Origin: Eretmocerus hayati
Taxonomy: Eukaryota > Arthropoda > Insecta > Hymenoptera > Aphelinidae
Reading direction: 5' to 3'
Length of the DNA stretch: 64,000 bases
Assembly (NCBI GenBank): GCA_029851415.1
Contig: CM056742.1
Location: forward strand, 55,406,954 to 55,470,953
Below the pieces are notes generated by a model that did no database searches, was not told the origin of the DNA, and was given only the letters and a program-made list of their open reading frames with translations. Position 1 is the stretch's first letter; each line of letters opens with the position of its first letter. This document shows positions 34,401 through 45,945 of this stretch, in pieces. The position numbers were made by a program, and so were the translations under genes.

Positions 34401-34562
34401 ATCCCAGCCTGATTCCTCAAAAATTCACTCCAGTAATCAGGAGAAAAAATTATTTCAATAAAATATCGGACTTTGCAGTTAGAGCGTGTTGAAAACACCG
34501 CAGAGAGTGGCATACACCAGTAGCAACATTTTTCGAAAGAAATTTTCGTTGATTGCGTTTAA

Positions 34563-35115
34563 GGTAGTTGTACACCAAAATTATTCATCAACAGAATTTC
34601 TCGAGATTCTGCAGAGAGATAGTTCTAATATCGAAGAGTACGTGTGCAAAATTCCAGAACGGCTGACCATCCCGTTTTCGAGTATTGATCGTCGCAATTT
34701 GACTAGTTTTGCACATTTTTAACATTGCGCTTATGGGAGCGGGCCCCAAAAACAGCACAAAAATGGGTCTAGCGCAAAACCTGATCAACAGAAAATGTTA
34801 GGACTGCGAGAGATCCGAGTTTATGTATCAATGAATCATATGGCCAAGTCTGGAGATGATGGACCACGTCGTTTTTTAGTAATTGTTCATACAAAGCGTA
34901 GAATGCAAAAAATGCGACACGTGATTTTGATTTTAGGCTAGATAACTTTGGAAACCATGCCTGATTCGGTTCAGGAAGTCTTAGATGACCGTTTTTGTTT
35001 GTTGTTTGGTGGAAAGAGTGCAGTTATTAACAAAAATAGTAATTTCGACTATTTTAAAGTGGGCAAAAAAGTGAGGTTAAGTCTCTCTGACTCACGTAGT
35101 TGGTGTACAACTACC
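34563..35115. mobile_element. 553 bp TTAA-flanked inverted-repeat element
   Basis: GGTAGTTGTACACCAA at 34563-34578 is exactly inverted at 35100-35115. TTAA stands on both sides (34559-34562, 35116-35119). TTAA duplication is typical of piggyBac-type transposition. The terminal sequence itself does not identify the family. No transposase, so non-autonomous. Confidence 0.8.
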
Positions 35116-35648
35116 TTAATCTTGATAATGACGAATCTCACGATTTTCTCAATTCAAAACACTAGTCAAAAATTTTTATTTGAAAAATTAGACATATATA
35201 TATAATTATATCGATTTCTGGTGATATTTTTCTTAATTCTCGAAATATTTTGTTCCCCATACCGATGTAATTTTTTAATCTGAACAAGAAATATTTCTTG
35301 TCATTATCCGAAATTATCGATATTTTTCGAGGTCTAAGGCGTTTTGGCATGAAAATTGAGATTTTTGACCCGAAAAAATGTATCCAATCGCACAGAATTT
35401 GATGGATCGGTCAGTATATTTTTTTGGGTGTACTTTCTGTAATTTTGTACAAAATGTAGTATGGGTTTGGTGATCTGACAATGGGGGTGCGAACCAGAAA
35501 ATAAATATGGTCAAAAATATTTTTTGGAAAACTGACTACGCCATCGTTTTTATATCAAAAAATACATATAATTATGATTCTTCAGCTTTATCATTTACTT
35601 TTTATGCTAACGTTACTCTCTTATAACTATATTCATTCTCTTTTGCAG

Positions 35649-35916
35649 GTTCCCAAAGAATGAGCAATCAAAGGGAAAATGGCTTGCTGCCATTGATGAA
35701 TCTTTTGCAAAAAAGGCAACCATTTGCAGTGATCATTTCTCAGAATTTTTGTACCATCCGAACGATGACTATCCTTCAGACAAAAGACTCTTGAAAACAG
35801 GTGCAGTGCCTAACAGAAATTTGCCAAGTCCAACATCATCTCTGATGGAATTGAATGATGTTCAGGACCTCCAAATTGAAAATGATATTAGAAAGAATCA
35901 TAAAACGTCGTCGTAG
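35649..35916 (+). CDS. THAP-domain gene, exon 2
   Basis: After the acceptor TTTTGCAG the frame continues from exon 1 with FPKNEQSKGKWLAAI, then ICSDHF (the C-X2-H half of the THAP zinc site) and LLKTGAVPN (the AVP box). These are the THAP hallmarks in the right order and spacing. The frame ends with TAG at 35914-35916, giving 111 residues for both exons. The stop falls at the edge of the copia relic that starts at ~35917. The original protein was therefore probably longer and was cut off by that insertion. It could be a host THAP protein or a P-element-like transposase head; the window does not decide. Confidence 0.75.
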
Positions 35917-35920
35917 GATC

Positions 35921-36361
35921 TCAATTTCGATTCATTAGCATGTCCATCAGTTCAATTTGCTCACAAAGTGGCAAGGGCTTAGTCGTAATATCTGCCCACT
36001 GTTTTGTTGACGGTAGCCAATCTATCTCAATAAATTTCCTTTTGGCGCATTCTTTTGCATAATGCTCTCTGACCTCAACTATATGTCTCAGTCTTTTACC
36101 TCCATCAGTCTTCGCGCTTGCTTTTGCAGATTCATTGTCACACCAGAGAAGCAATGGTTTGAATGATTTCTCTAGAATTAGACTCAAAGATATATCCATA
36201 GCAATCAATTCTTGACAGCATTCACTCATTGCCACGTATTCTGCTTGACAAGTTGACAAAGCTATATATAGCTGTTTTTGTACACGCCATGCAATTGTAT
36301 CATGATAGAATTGAATCACGTAGCCACAAGTTGTCCCGGATTTTCGACAATCAGCATAAGT
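35921..36361 (-). pseudogene. copia RNase H domain
   Basis: Reads TYADCRKSGTTCGYV, then LSTCQAEYVAMSECCQE (the AEY box) and LLWCDNESAKA, the copia RNase H landmarks. It ends DITTKPLP…TGA. Separated from RT by an in-frame TAA at 36362-36364. Confidence 0.88.
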
Positions 36362-37438
36362 TTAATCAGAGTAAGCTAATAATTCATCTGATATACCTAG
36401 AAATCGCAGGCTGTAACTTTTAGTGCCTACTAGGTATCTGAGCACTCTTTCGACCATTTCCCATTCGTTTTTCGTCGGATTCGACTGATGTCTACTCAAA
36501 ACATTTACCGTGTATGCGATATCCGGCCGAGTAGTTCCAGAAAGGTATATGAGACAACCTATTATTTCGCGATAAGGTAGGTTCATGGACCTGTACATGA
36601 TTCTTGTCTCTGAATCTGGAGACTCTTCACGATCGCGTCTATCACGATTAGGTTTTTGTTCTGTATCCATAGGTGTTCTCACTGGATAAGCTTTTTGGAA
36701 ACTGAATTTCGAACAAATATTTTCGATATATTTTTCCTGGTACAATTCTAACGTCTCCAGTTCTCTATTTCTAGTTAGAGTGATACCCAAAAATTCTTTC
36801 GGTTCACCTAGATCCGTCATTTCAGAAGTTTTTCTCAATTTGATTTTAACTTCTATGAGCTTCTCTGGGTGATGACTAGCAATTAGGATATCATCAACGT
36901 AAGTTATGAGGATTAAGAATTTATCCCCTTGTCGCCAAATGAAAAGACAAGGTTATCTGTCATCATTTCTCAATCCGATTCTAATAGCTACTTCGGAAAA
37001 CTTTGCGTTCCATCGTTTTGGGCTTACCCGTGAACCATAAAGTGATTTGAACAACTTGCAAACTTTTATTTGCCGTATTTGATCTGAGCATTTCACTCCT
37101 TCCGGGATTTCCATATAGATTTCTTCGTCTAATATGCCATTCAAGAATGCTGTTTTCACATCTATCTGGCGCCAATCTAAGTTGTACTTATTAATTAGAG
37201 CAAGAGCTGCTCTCACTAGCGCTAATGGCGAGACCGGTGCGTGAGTTTCAGACAAATCATAATTAGTCCTATTGAACCCTCTGATAACAAGCCATGCTTT
37301 GTATTTTACACTTCCGTCTTTGTCAGTCTTTTTCTTGAAGATCCACTTAGAATCAATCACATTCACACGTTTGCCTGTATCAGTCATAAATGGTCGATCA
37401 AGAAGTGTCCAAACATTATTCTGCTGCATGGATTTCAA
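36362..37438 (-). pseudogene. copia reverse transcriptase
   Basis: The first part (37438-36953) has NVIDSKWIFKKK, ARLVIRG-like KAWLVIRGFNR, QIDVKTAFLNG and EEIYMEIPEG. After an in-frame TAA (36953) it continues with the catalytic YVDD (36890-36901) and LGEPKEFLGITLTRN, GCLIYLSGTTRPDIAY. All are classic copia RT segments. Confidence 0.92.
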
Positions 37439-37459
37439 CTCGCTTTCGACTACTTCTTT

Positions 37460-38855
37460 CTATTTTGTACGTTCACTTGAATTCATTGCATCTTGGAATG
37501 AGACTGGATCATTATTAGCATTTGCCAAAATGGCATGGTAAACATCATCTTCCAGAGGCATGAAATCATCAAATCCTATAGGCTGTTCAGATAGTAGGAG
37601 CAAGTCATTCAAATCATGAATTGATTTTACTACTTGAGCAAATTTTGCGTCAACTGGTGGCGCTTTCCGCGGCCTACCTCTTTTTCGTTTAGTTCCTCCT
37701 TCCGGGTTTAGTGTATCTTCCGCTGCCGTGTCATACTTGACAAACCAGCTTTCGCCATCAATATCATTCGTTACGGTTGGGTGATCTTTAATGGCATGTT
37801 TGCCGTACTTGTCACCATAAACTAATTTTTCATTGAATCTAACATTTCGACTTTCGTAGTACTTGCCGTCTTCAGGTCTGAGAAAAGTGTAACCAGAAGG
37901 GTTATATCCCACCAGAACAACACAAATTCTTTTGCAACTAAATTTTGGGCCAGTCTTCTTTTGTACTCTCATACAAGCTAAACAACCAAATCTTCTTATC
38001 TGCCCAATATCAAATTTCTTATCAGGAACGAATTTATGCATTGGAGTGATCATGTCATTTACTCTATGAAGAGTAATGTTATATGCAAACACTGCAGCAC
38101 TGAGTGCCAAATCCCAAAGATTTTGTGGCAATTTGGAATCAAACATGCAGGCCCTGATATTTTTTTGAATAGTTTGATTGAATCGCTCAGCTACTCCATT
38201 CAGCTGAGAAGTGTCCGGAGGAGCTAGTGCTAACTCTGCTCCCTCCCTTTTCAATACTTCTTGAGTATAGCCACCTGTGAACTCAGCACCTTTGTCACAA
38301 TGTAAATAGCAAAACTTGGCATCCCGGCGAATCATGTTTCTCGCGCTCTGTAAGAAAGCCTCTAAATAACGACCCGTTTCGTCTTTACTATTCATGGGGT
38401 AAGCTAATGCGAGTCTCGAGTAATCGTCAATGAATACCGCAATGTATTTATAACGTTCGGGATTAGAACTTGGACTAATTGGGCCCATCAGGTCAGAATG
38501 AATAATCTGCAGCGGTTCTGTAGCCCGCCTGCGTGTACTAAGAAATGGTAATCTATTGAACTTTGCCACCATACAAATTCCACATTCACGAATAGACTCA
38601 TCAAAGATGGACTCTTGGAATTCTTTGTTATCTGGGAATCGGAAATTTCAAAGCTTTTAAGTATTCTACAGAAGCATAGCCCATACTAGCATGCCAAAGA
38701 AGAGCTTCATTACTCGCCGAAGACTGTCGGCAATCTTCTGAAATAGGACACTCATTTTTGGCCAAATGAATAATTGCCAATTCATCAACATTATGGATCT
38801 TCCGATCCCAAACAGTCGTATCAAGATTCGAATTTTCTAGAGGAATTTCCTTTCT
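37460..38855 (-). pseudogene. copia integrase with GAG-pre-integrase module
   Basis: The upstream module reads LLWHASMGYASVEYLKAL, then after a frame change near 38640 ECGICMVAKF, together forming the HHCC zinc site. The core follows with Asp in IIHSDLMGPI, Asp in LHCDKGAEFTG and Glu in GVAERFNQTIQ, then a chromodomain-like tail with RKRGRPRKAP. Ends at in-frame TAG 37460-37462, after which the same frame continues into RT. Confidence 0.92.
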
Positions 38856-39653
38856 TTATCCAATTTGTTGCTCATCTTGAGGCTGTGGTACACTGGTTCT
38901 TCCCTCATTACTTCGAGTGAAGTATCTTGGCGTTTCAGAATTGAAAGCTTTTGCCAAGTTCAGTAACTCGCCATCGGGATTCGCGGGCTCAATTCTTGCT
39001 GGCCGCTTACCCAAATCTTTCTCTAAGTTAATGTACCAATAAGGTTTTTGATATATGCCCGTGATGAATGTTTTGTTCGAAATTGGATCAGATATGTCGA
39101 TTTTCTTGTTTTCGAGATAAATCCCTACCCCCATCTCTGCAAATTTTCTCAAGGAAAGTAAATTTCCTGAAAGCGATTGTGCATATATAACTCGATTGTA
39201 TCTGAAAAGAGAATTATTTTGTGCTTCAAGATCCACAACGCCCGCTCCCTCTGTTTGGAAGTCCGCGCCAGGATCTTTGTTAGCGCCTCTTACTTCGGTA
39301 ACATCTGATTCATCTAAGGTTGTGAATATAAGCTGCGATTTTGTCATATGTTCAGACGCCCCGGAGTCTGCGATAAACCTTTCTAAGATTTTGTTATCAC
39401 CATGATCGTTCACATTCATGACACTTTTATGTGACACAACAGTTCCCTCACCTGGTTGTTCTGCATAAGGATTGTGTACCTGCGGGTTTACCGGCTGTTG
39501 TTGCTGGGGTTGATATTGGTTCTGATGTTGACTCTGGTATGGCTGAGGCCCTTGGTTATGTTGCTGTTGGATATTCTGGAAGCCACCTCGACCTCCTCTG
39601 CCTCGTGGGTTCCCTCGGTTCTGACCTCGGCTCCTTTGGTTATTTTGGTACAA
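38856..39653 (-). pseudogene. copia gag C-terminus and protease
   Basis: An Arg/Gly- and Gln-rich stretch (residues 1-70) is followed by the aspartic protease motif FIADSGASEHMT, standard for copia. In-frame TAA codons bound it on both sides (39696 and 38856). Confidence 0.9.
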
Positions 39654-39695
39654 TTTTTTGCTGTTGTTGTGATAGTTGTCGTTGTTGCCTCCTTG

Positions 39696-40055
39696 TTAGT
39701 AACGCCTTTTGGCGCCTCGACCTCGATAATTCTGGTTGTTGGAAGGATTCCGGCCTCCTTGCCTCATGTTTCTATTATTTTGAGGCAATGGACGTTTCTC
39801 AGGACAGTCTCTTGAAATGTGATTTGTTATCCAGTTGCAAGAATAACATCTCTCATAACCCTGCTCTCGGCAGGGGCAATTGCTGGCAATGTGATCTGAA
39901 TGATCTTTGCAATTCAGGCAGTAGATGTTGCCTGGTTTATTCTTGTATTCTATCGATCCAGACATCATAGCAGAGGGCTTCTGTCCATTATCCTGTTTCA
40001 TTCGTTTCTGAGATTCTTGTTCCAAGAATATCTCCTCCATTTTCTCAAGATTCAT
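39696..40055 (-). pseudogene. copia gag nucleocapsid zinc knuckles
   Basis: Two knuckle-like units: CLNCKDHSDHIASNC and CYSCNWITNHISRDC (C-X2-C-X4-H-X4-C with some drift), then a basic Asn/Arg-rich tail. Continues in frame with the protease ORF except for TAA at 39696. Confidence 0.85.
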
Positions 40056-40201
40056 CTTCTTTTGACCCCTCTTCTCCCCGCCATCTTCTTAGTTTTCCGA
40101 TTCTTCGGAACCATTCTCAAAATCGCACCTCATTTTGAGGAAATAGCACGACCTCTCCACTGATACGTAAAAGGCTCTTTTAATACTTTTTTCCGGAAGC
40201 C

Positions 40202-40534
40202 TTAACTTCTTTTCAACTTGTTGGTTATACTTTTTTCGATAAATTTGAGAGGTTGGTCCTTCCTCCGACCATACACCATACTGTGAATCTCTTTTCTGAG
40301 AACGTCTTGGTCTCTCGTGAACTCTGTGGTTTTGATGTGTCTCAGCTTGTTGAGGATGTCTACGGCGCACTTCATGCCGTTAATTTGATTATAATAGATC
40401 TCATCCACATGGTTGGTGATCGCATACTTGATCGTTTCATTTGCTACATCTGTAATGGGACACAATAATTTCGAATCCTCTGTTATTGTTTTACATCCTT
40501 TGGCCCGGAGTTCCGTCAAGAACTTACCAAACCA
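40202..40534 (-). pseudogene. copia gag, central part
   Basis: Follows the N-terminal gag in the same frame across the TAG at 40535-40537 (…WFGKFLTELRAKGCKTI). It includes the copia gag pattern with ITDVANETIKYAITNH and AVDILNKLRHI. The frame becomes confused after 40202. Confidence 0.75.
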
Positions 40535-41227
40535 CTAAGACCAAGTCATGCCTTTCTTGAGGTTATAGGTCCTGTCTCCTGTGGTTGAGTCAAGAAATTT
40601 CGAGCTGATCAGGGAGTCTTTTTCTGACGCGAGGAGACTCAGATTTACGTTTTCTCGAGCTGTGCTTGTTCCACGTTGCGATTCAATGGTCGCTCGTACT
40701 TGAACTGATGTTTGTTCGCCTCGTGGATTCTCATTATTGATCGAAGAGACAGATCTAGTCATTGAAGATTTCGCTGGACTCTGTGAGAAGTCTTTTCTAT
40801 TCCTTAACTCTCTCACTTCTTTACTGTATTTTTCCACTCTTATTGAGAGCTCGTCAATATTTTGGGTATTTATATCTCTTCTTATTGACTTCCGTTCTCT
40901 GATATCCGTTTTCAACAAATTTGTTGTGACCTCCAATAAATTAGTCACCTGATTAGTCAGTTTACTCACTGATGTTTGCAAGCAGTCTAGTTTGCGATCC
41001 TGCCTGCCCCTTTCTCTTATCTCGTCCACCCGAGATTCGTTGGCGCGCTCTGCTGATTCTTCGTCAGCTCTTATAGGCGATCGACTGCTATACTCTCCAC
41101 CCCCCAGATCATCATCGTCTTGATCTTCAGAGTTATCCTCAGATCTAACTTCACCAATGATGACATCCTCATCCAAATTGTCTTCTATTGGGGTTGGAGT
41201 TTCTGGTTGGTTTGGTCGAATGAACAT
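40535..41227 (-). pseudogene. copia gag, N-terminal coiled-coil part
   Basis: 230 codons from ATG 41227. Starts with an acidic segment (EDNSEDQDDDDLGGG), then a predicted coiled coil (residues ~65-145, with heptad-like LQTSVSKLTNQVTNLLEV). This acidic leader is not a usual copia feature; the assignment rests on being in frame with the gag that follows. Confidence 0.7.
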
Positions 41228-42469
41228 TTAAACTCCATTGTCATCTATTGACAAGGACATTATTGACGCTTTTATCGTGTCCCACTCTCCGTCTTTGAAG
41301 TATGGGTCAGTATCATATGTAACGAAGTTATCAGAATACACTATATACTCATTATTATGCAAAGTTCTTCAGCGTGCTTCTAATCTAGCTTTCCTGACTC
41401 AGGAATAACAAGATTGGAACGAGTAAGAATGTAGAATCCTGAACACAAGGAAGACTATACAATCACCCTAGTCGCCACAAATATTACTGGGAACACACCA
41501 GAATATAATGTGTCGACCCAACCAGAATTCCGGCGGATTATTGCAATATCAAATCAATTGCTCTCCGGAGACTATCACAAGATATGATCAATTCTCCCTC
41601 CGGAGACTTTGAACAATTTCTATCTCTTTCATGGAATTCCAGTCAGATCTTTATCAAAAACTCTCGAGAGTGCTGTGAATAAAACAAATTATTATGATCG
41701 AAATTTACACAACTAATTGGACTTCTTGTCCATGTTCCGGGACCATGAAGATGTTGTGGCCAACCACTTCCAGTTTCATACATTGGTTTGGATACCGAGT
41801 GTTGATTTGACAATCACTCATTATTTTCAAGCAGAAGTCAGAATATAGGGTAGCATCTGTAACAAAATGATAATTTGTTCAGAAGAGCCCTCTATCTTCC
41901 CTTATTGTTTTCTCGCTATTCATTTTCTCTGTCCTCCGACAGCTGAAAATATATGTACAATTTTCTTTCGCATCAGCATTCTATGTGGTGTTCAAATTCA
42001 TTTCACTCAAAATATCCAAGAAGGGGTTAATGATCGAAATATTCTTAATTAATATTCAGAATGAATAGATAGAATAATATTCATACATTCCCATAATCTG
42101 CAATTCTAAAATTCAGTATTATTCGAAGCATTGACTGCATTCTGCACTCTCGAGCCGGTGCTGTGGATAACTCATACCATTAGAATGCCTTCAGTACATG
42201 CATACGAGGTGATTTCATCATATATTCCTGCGAAAAGATCTAACCGGCGAAGCCAATCTAGATGCACTGTGTGATATATGCCTACCTACTCTAGAGCCTC
42301 CGCTTTCTCTATCTATCACTCTCGCACATGTGGCGACGATGTTTGGGCATTTCTGCCCCCTTGTTCTGCACTCTGCGGCTACGCTCTGCGCAACTCCGCT
42401 CTGTGCTGTATATGGATACATGTAGGGAAGGTGAATGTCTGAGCACGCTCACGATGATCAAGGCAATAT
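41228..42469. other. Gene-free stretch, possible copia leader
   Basis: The first few hundred bases could be the copia 5' leader. 41560-41630 holds two copies of a TCTCCGGAGACT-containing unit. No LTR, no exon. Confidence 0.4.
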
Positions 42470-43717
42470 ATAATATATCGACGACTCCTACGAAGAGTAA
42501 CACCGAGCCGCTTATCAACGACGAAGACTAACACTTTTTCTTATGATCGACGAAGAGTAACACTTTTGTAAAGATCGAAGCGGGTTGCCTGTCCTGCAGG
42601 GATCGAATACAAGTATTGAAGCTGAATGAATTGATGAATGGACGGATGCGTAGATGGAATGGATGGAGGGGATGGGTGGATGGAGGGTATGGGTGGGATG
42701 GTTGGATGGGTCGGATGGATGGGATGGATGGGATGGTTGGATTGATGGGTCGGATAGATGGATGGGATGGGTAAATGGGTCGGATGGATGACATGGATGA
42801 ATGAAATGGTTGTATGGATGGGTCGGATAGATGGGATGGATTAGATGAGTAGACGCGACGGTTGGATGGGCGGAATGGATGAATAGGATGAATGATGGGA
42901 TCGATAGATGGAATTGATGGATGGGATGGTTGGGTCGGACGAGTGGATGGATCGGATGGAAGGGATGGGTGAGACGGATAGATGGCTGGATGGGATGGTT
43001 GGGTGGGATGGATGGATAGGATGGATGGATGGGATGGATGGATGGATGGGTCAGATGGATGGAATGGATTTGATGGTAGGATAGGGTGGTCGAATGTGAT
43101 GAATGGATGATGAAGGATGGATGATTCGACAAATTGATGGGATGGATTCTATGGATGTGATTGATGGATAGATGGATGGGCTGGAAAGAAGGGCTCATCC
43201 ATCCTTCGCATCCATCTCATCTATCCCGTCCAACCATCCTATCCAAGCATCGCACTCAACCACCCCATTCATCTATCCCATACATCTATCCCATACACCT
43301 CATCCATCCTTCCCATTCACTCATCCCATCCACCCATCCATCCATCCCATCAATCCATCACATCCAACCATCCCATCCATCCATCCATCCATCCATCCAT
43401 CCATCCATCCATCCATCCATCCATCCATCCATCCATCCATCCATCCATCCATCCAACCATCCCATCCATCCATCCATCCATCCATCCATCCATCCATCCA
43501 TCCATCCATCCATCCAACCCATACCATCCATCCATCCCATCTACGCATCCGTCCATTCATCCATTCATTCAGCATCAATACTCGTATTCGACCCCTGCAG
43601 GAGAGGCAACCCGCTTCGTCATTCATACTAAAGTGTTACTCTTCGTCGTTGATGAGGAAAAGTGTTAGTCTGCGTTATTGATAAGAAAAGTGTTATTCTT
43701 CGTAGAAGTCGTCGATA
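42470..43717. repeat. Giant (CATC)n/(GATG)n palindrome
   Basis: 42650-43190 is a degenerate GGATGGATGG array. 43195-43560 is its CCATCCATCC mirror, with long pure (ATCC)n runs at 43375-43455 and 43470-43515. The unique outer flanks are also inverted copies: ATATCGACGACTCCTACGAAG near 42475 against its complement ending near 43717, and the segments containing the CCTGCAGG-type site at about 42595 and 43598. The whole is a palindrome of ~1.25 kb. Long open frames made of His/Pro/Ser/Ile or Asp/Gly/Trp/Met repeats are translation artefacts. Confidence 0.92.
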
Positions 43718-44640
43718 TAAGGATCGGTGATCAATCAATCCCACGTGTGTCGCTGCATGTACTGGCGGCGAAACTCGTAATTTTGAATCGAGACAACTTA
43801 CTTTCATTACATAATGAGAGGAACGGCCGAATTGCGAGGCATTCCTTATCGAAGCAAGATTTCTTGACAGATATTGAAACATAGCGAGGGTATGATTTTC
43901 ATTACTTTCATTACCATGGTCGGGCTCGTCGTTGACCTCGTCGCTGTATCCACCCTCGTCTGGGGAAGCGGCAGCCATGGCCATTCCTTTGCGTGCGCGC
44001 CGATGAGAAAATCGATAATTTCCGCTGATAAATAATGCAGCTGAACCCCAACATCACTGTGCTCCGATAGCTCCCAGGATCTGGGAACTCGACTGCGCCA
44101 ATGATGCCGTTCGATGGCAGATGTTGGCTAAGATTCGCTGGCCGCTATGTGTACGTAGTTGTACTGTGTGGTGAAAGTGCCTCGCGCCTACGTGCTCACT
44201 ATTCTTTTAATTTCACTCACTCGTGTAATGAAACAATCGTCACTCGCGACACGACCCATGACCCACGCTCTGCTACCATGCCGGATATTCGGTGGTCTGG
44301 ATCGTGTGAATAACTACGAGATAATTAGATGAGAAAACACAACACTGTATTCACTGATGAGTACACCGTCCTCTTTATACATATTCATGCGCTAGATTGA
44401 TTCCCTAGCCTAGACCTGCGCCCCATGGGAGAGTCAGTTCATAGGATAAGAAGGGGTAAGAAGAAGAAGAGTGAGGAGAGTCGGGATACAGCCGCTCTAT
44501 ATCCAACAGACATCGTGAAAAAATGCCTGGACCCCCTCAAAATGCCTTAGTCCTCCAATGCCGTTCTACAAATTTAACATTATTCATTCATATAGGAGGA
44601 CGATTCAAGTTCAAGAAGTGTAATTTAAACTCCGCGCCGC
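43718..44640. other. No supported gene
   Basis: An ATG at 43984 on minus opens MAMAAASPDEGGYSDE…PDH, followed by a possible donor (ATG|GTAATG). It could be a small first exon, but nothing supports a partner exon. Confidence 0.3.
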
Positions 44641-44696
44641 GGCTGGAATAATGGCGCTAACGTATATGAGTGACATCGAGACAAAGATCTGCCGGG

Positions 44697-44768
44697 CCCT
44701 GAATATCTTAATGGTAGAGCATTTTCCCGACAAGGAGAAAGTTCCCAGTTCGACCCTGGGTCCAGGCA
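44697..44768 (+). tRNA. tRNA-like sequence, probable pseudogene (Val-like GAC)
   Basis: A full cloverleaf can be drawn. The D arm is TATCTTAATGGTAGAGCA, the anticodon stem TTTTC/GGAGA has loop CCGACAA, and the T arm CCCAG-TTCGACC-CTGGG is perfect. The acceptor pairs at 5 of 7 positions. A T7 run follows immediately (44769-44775), as for Pol III termination. Against function: C instead of U at position 33, mismatched acceptor, several A-box changes. A tRNA pseudogene or SINE head is the better guess. Confidence 0.5.
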
Positions 44769-44775
44769 TTTTTTT

Positions 44776-45760
44776 CACGATGTCATTGAAGTGCATCTTT
44801 TCTCCGATTAACATCTCGACGATCAAACCCCGATCGATAATTTCTCATTAAAAATGGTTTCAAATCCGAGGTCAACAATAGAGGAATAAAAGTTAGTCCT
44901 TCAATGACGATTTACAAATTTAACATCATTGGTTGATGGATTTAGGACTGATCTTGGTTCCTCTCACCAACAACACGAAAATACTTGGAAAAAATCAGAG
45001 AAATACTACCGTGAGCCCGATTTCTCCACTTTTCGTGGTTTTTGGGACTCTTCTTCGAAAAAAATTCCTCTTCACGAAAACAGTCACAGCTCGGATCAGA
45101 AACAAGCCAGGATAATTTTCCAAGATGGGTTTTGAAACTCTCAACTTTTATCCCGAATGCTTTTTGGATCACCCTGATCCATCAACTCATGTCTGACTTG
45201 CAAAAGTACGAGTATTGACTCAGTTTTTATGAATTTTCCCGAGGATTCGGCTTGACCTTTTGATATTCTGTTGAGCCAAAGGAAAAAACCCACAGAGAGT
45301 CCTTGAAGTGCTCGAAAAGAGCTACAAAAATGAATTCAAGTAGAGTCATTTTGGAACAAGGAGATTCGAGCAGTCGAGTGATCAGAATTGAATTTTTTTC
45401 TCTCCAGATGTACATAATCTTTCGACCGGTAGTGTAGATCTGTGATCATGAGGAAATGTTATGAATCTTTCAAAAAAAGTACAGTAATATTTTGTGGATC
45501 CCCAAATCTCCTACTATTTGATTATCCTATCGAAAACAATATTTGTAATTCATAGTAAGAAATTATGAATATTCCTGTTCATCAATAATCACAGAAGTCT
45601 GATCCAATCCGACGTTTCGTGATAATATCAATTTTATTCTATGTATTGTACATACGTGTACGATCAAAATTTCGATTCACTTGTATTTCATGACATTTCG
45701 TAGATTCCCCCTATTATCTGGGCTGACGTTCCCCTCTTCCCTTATTTTCGAAAAAATAGG
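44776..45760. other. Gene-free stretch
   Basis: No exon, RNA gene or repeat boundary I can support. Confidence 0.35.
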
Positions 45761-45945
45761 GGATATGGAGACTACCGTGTTGACCCCTGCACCAGTGCTT
45801 ATCCGTTCTGAGGAACTGTCGTCGTCATACGCATGCCCATCCGTGTACCCGTATCCACCTGTTGCCGATGTCATTGCCGCTCATCCATGTGACTCCGTAT
45901 CCGTACCTATGCGTTGAGCATCCGTGTCTATCCGTTTTATTAAAC
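45760..45945 (+). repeat. ATCCGT minisatellite, short block
   Basis: Contains CCCATCCGTGTACCCGTATC and the GATGTCATTGCCGCTCATCC unit that recurs at 49165-49190 and, inverted, at 51735-51765. Confidence 0.7.

Larger units (their letters stand above)
25742..35648 (+). other. 9.9 kb intron of the THAP gene, filled by transposons
   Basis: GTAAGT at the left end and a polypyrimidine tract with TTTTGCAG (35641-35648) at the right end. It holds a (CATATG)-rich microsatellite interrupted by the 8.3 kb BEL/Pao element (25957-34296) and the TTAA-flanked element (34563-35115). Without these two insertions the intron would be about 1 kb. Confidence 0.6.
35917..41227 (-). mobile_element. Ty1/copia retrotransposon, degenerate, no LTRs found
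   Basis: Gag, protease, integrase, RT and RNase H occur in the copia order on minus. The reading frame is interrupted mostly by single in-frame stops: TAG 40535, TAA 39696, TAA 38856, TAG 37460, TAA 36953 and TAA 36362, ending with TGA 35921. Clear frame changes occur only near 38640 and in gag around 40060-40200. I found no paired LTRs, so both ends seem lost. Confidence 0.92.

Noticed and set aside
43161..43681. Long overlapping open frames rich in His/Pro/Ser/Ile
   Set aside because: They are translations of (CATC)n on both strands; no start, splice or domain signal.
42300..43700. CRISPR-like array
   Set aside because: Units are 4-5 base microsatellite repeats without spacers; the context is eukaryotic.
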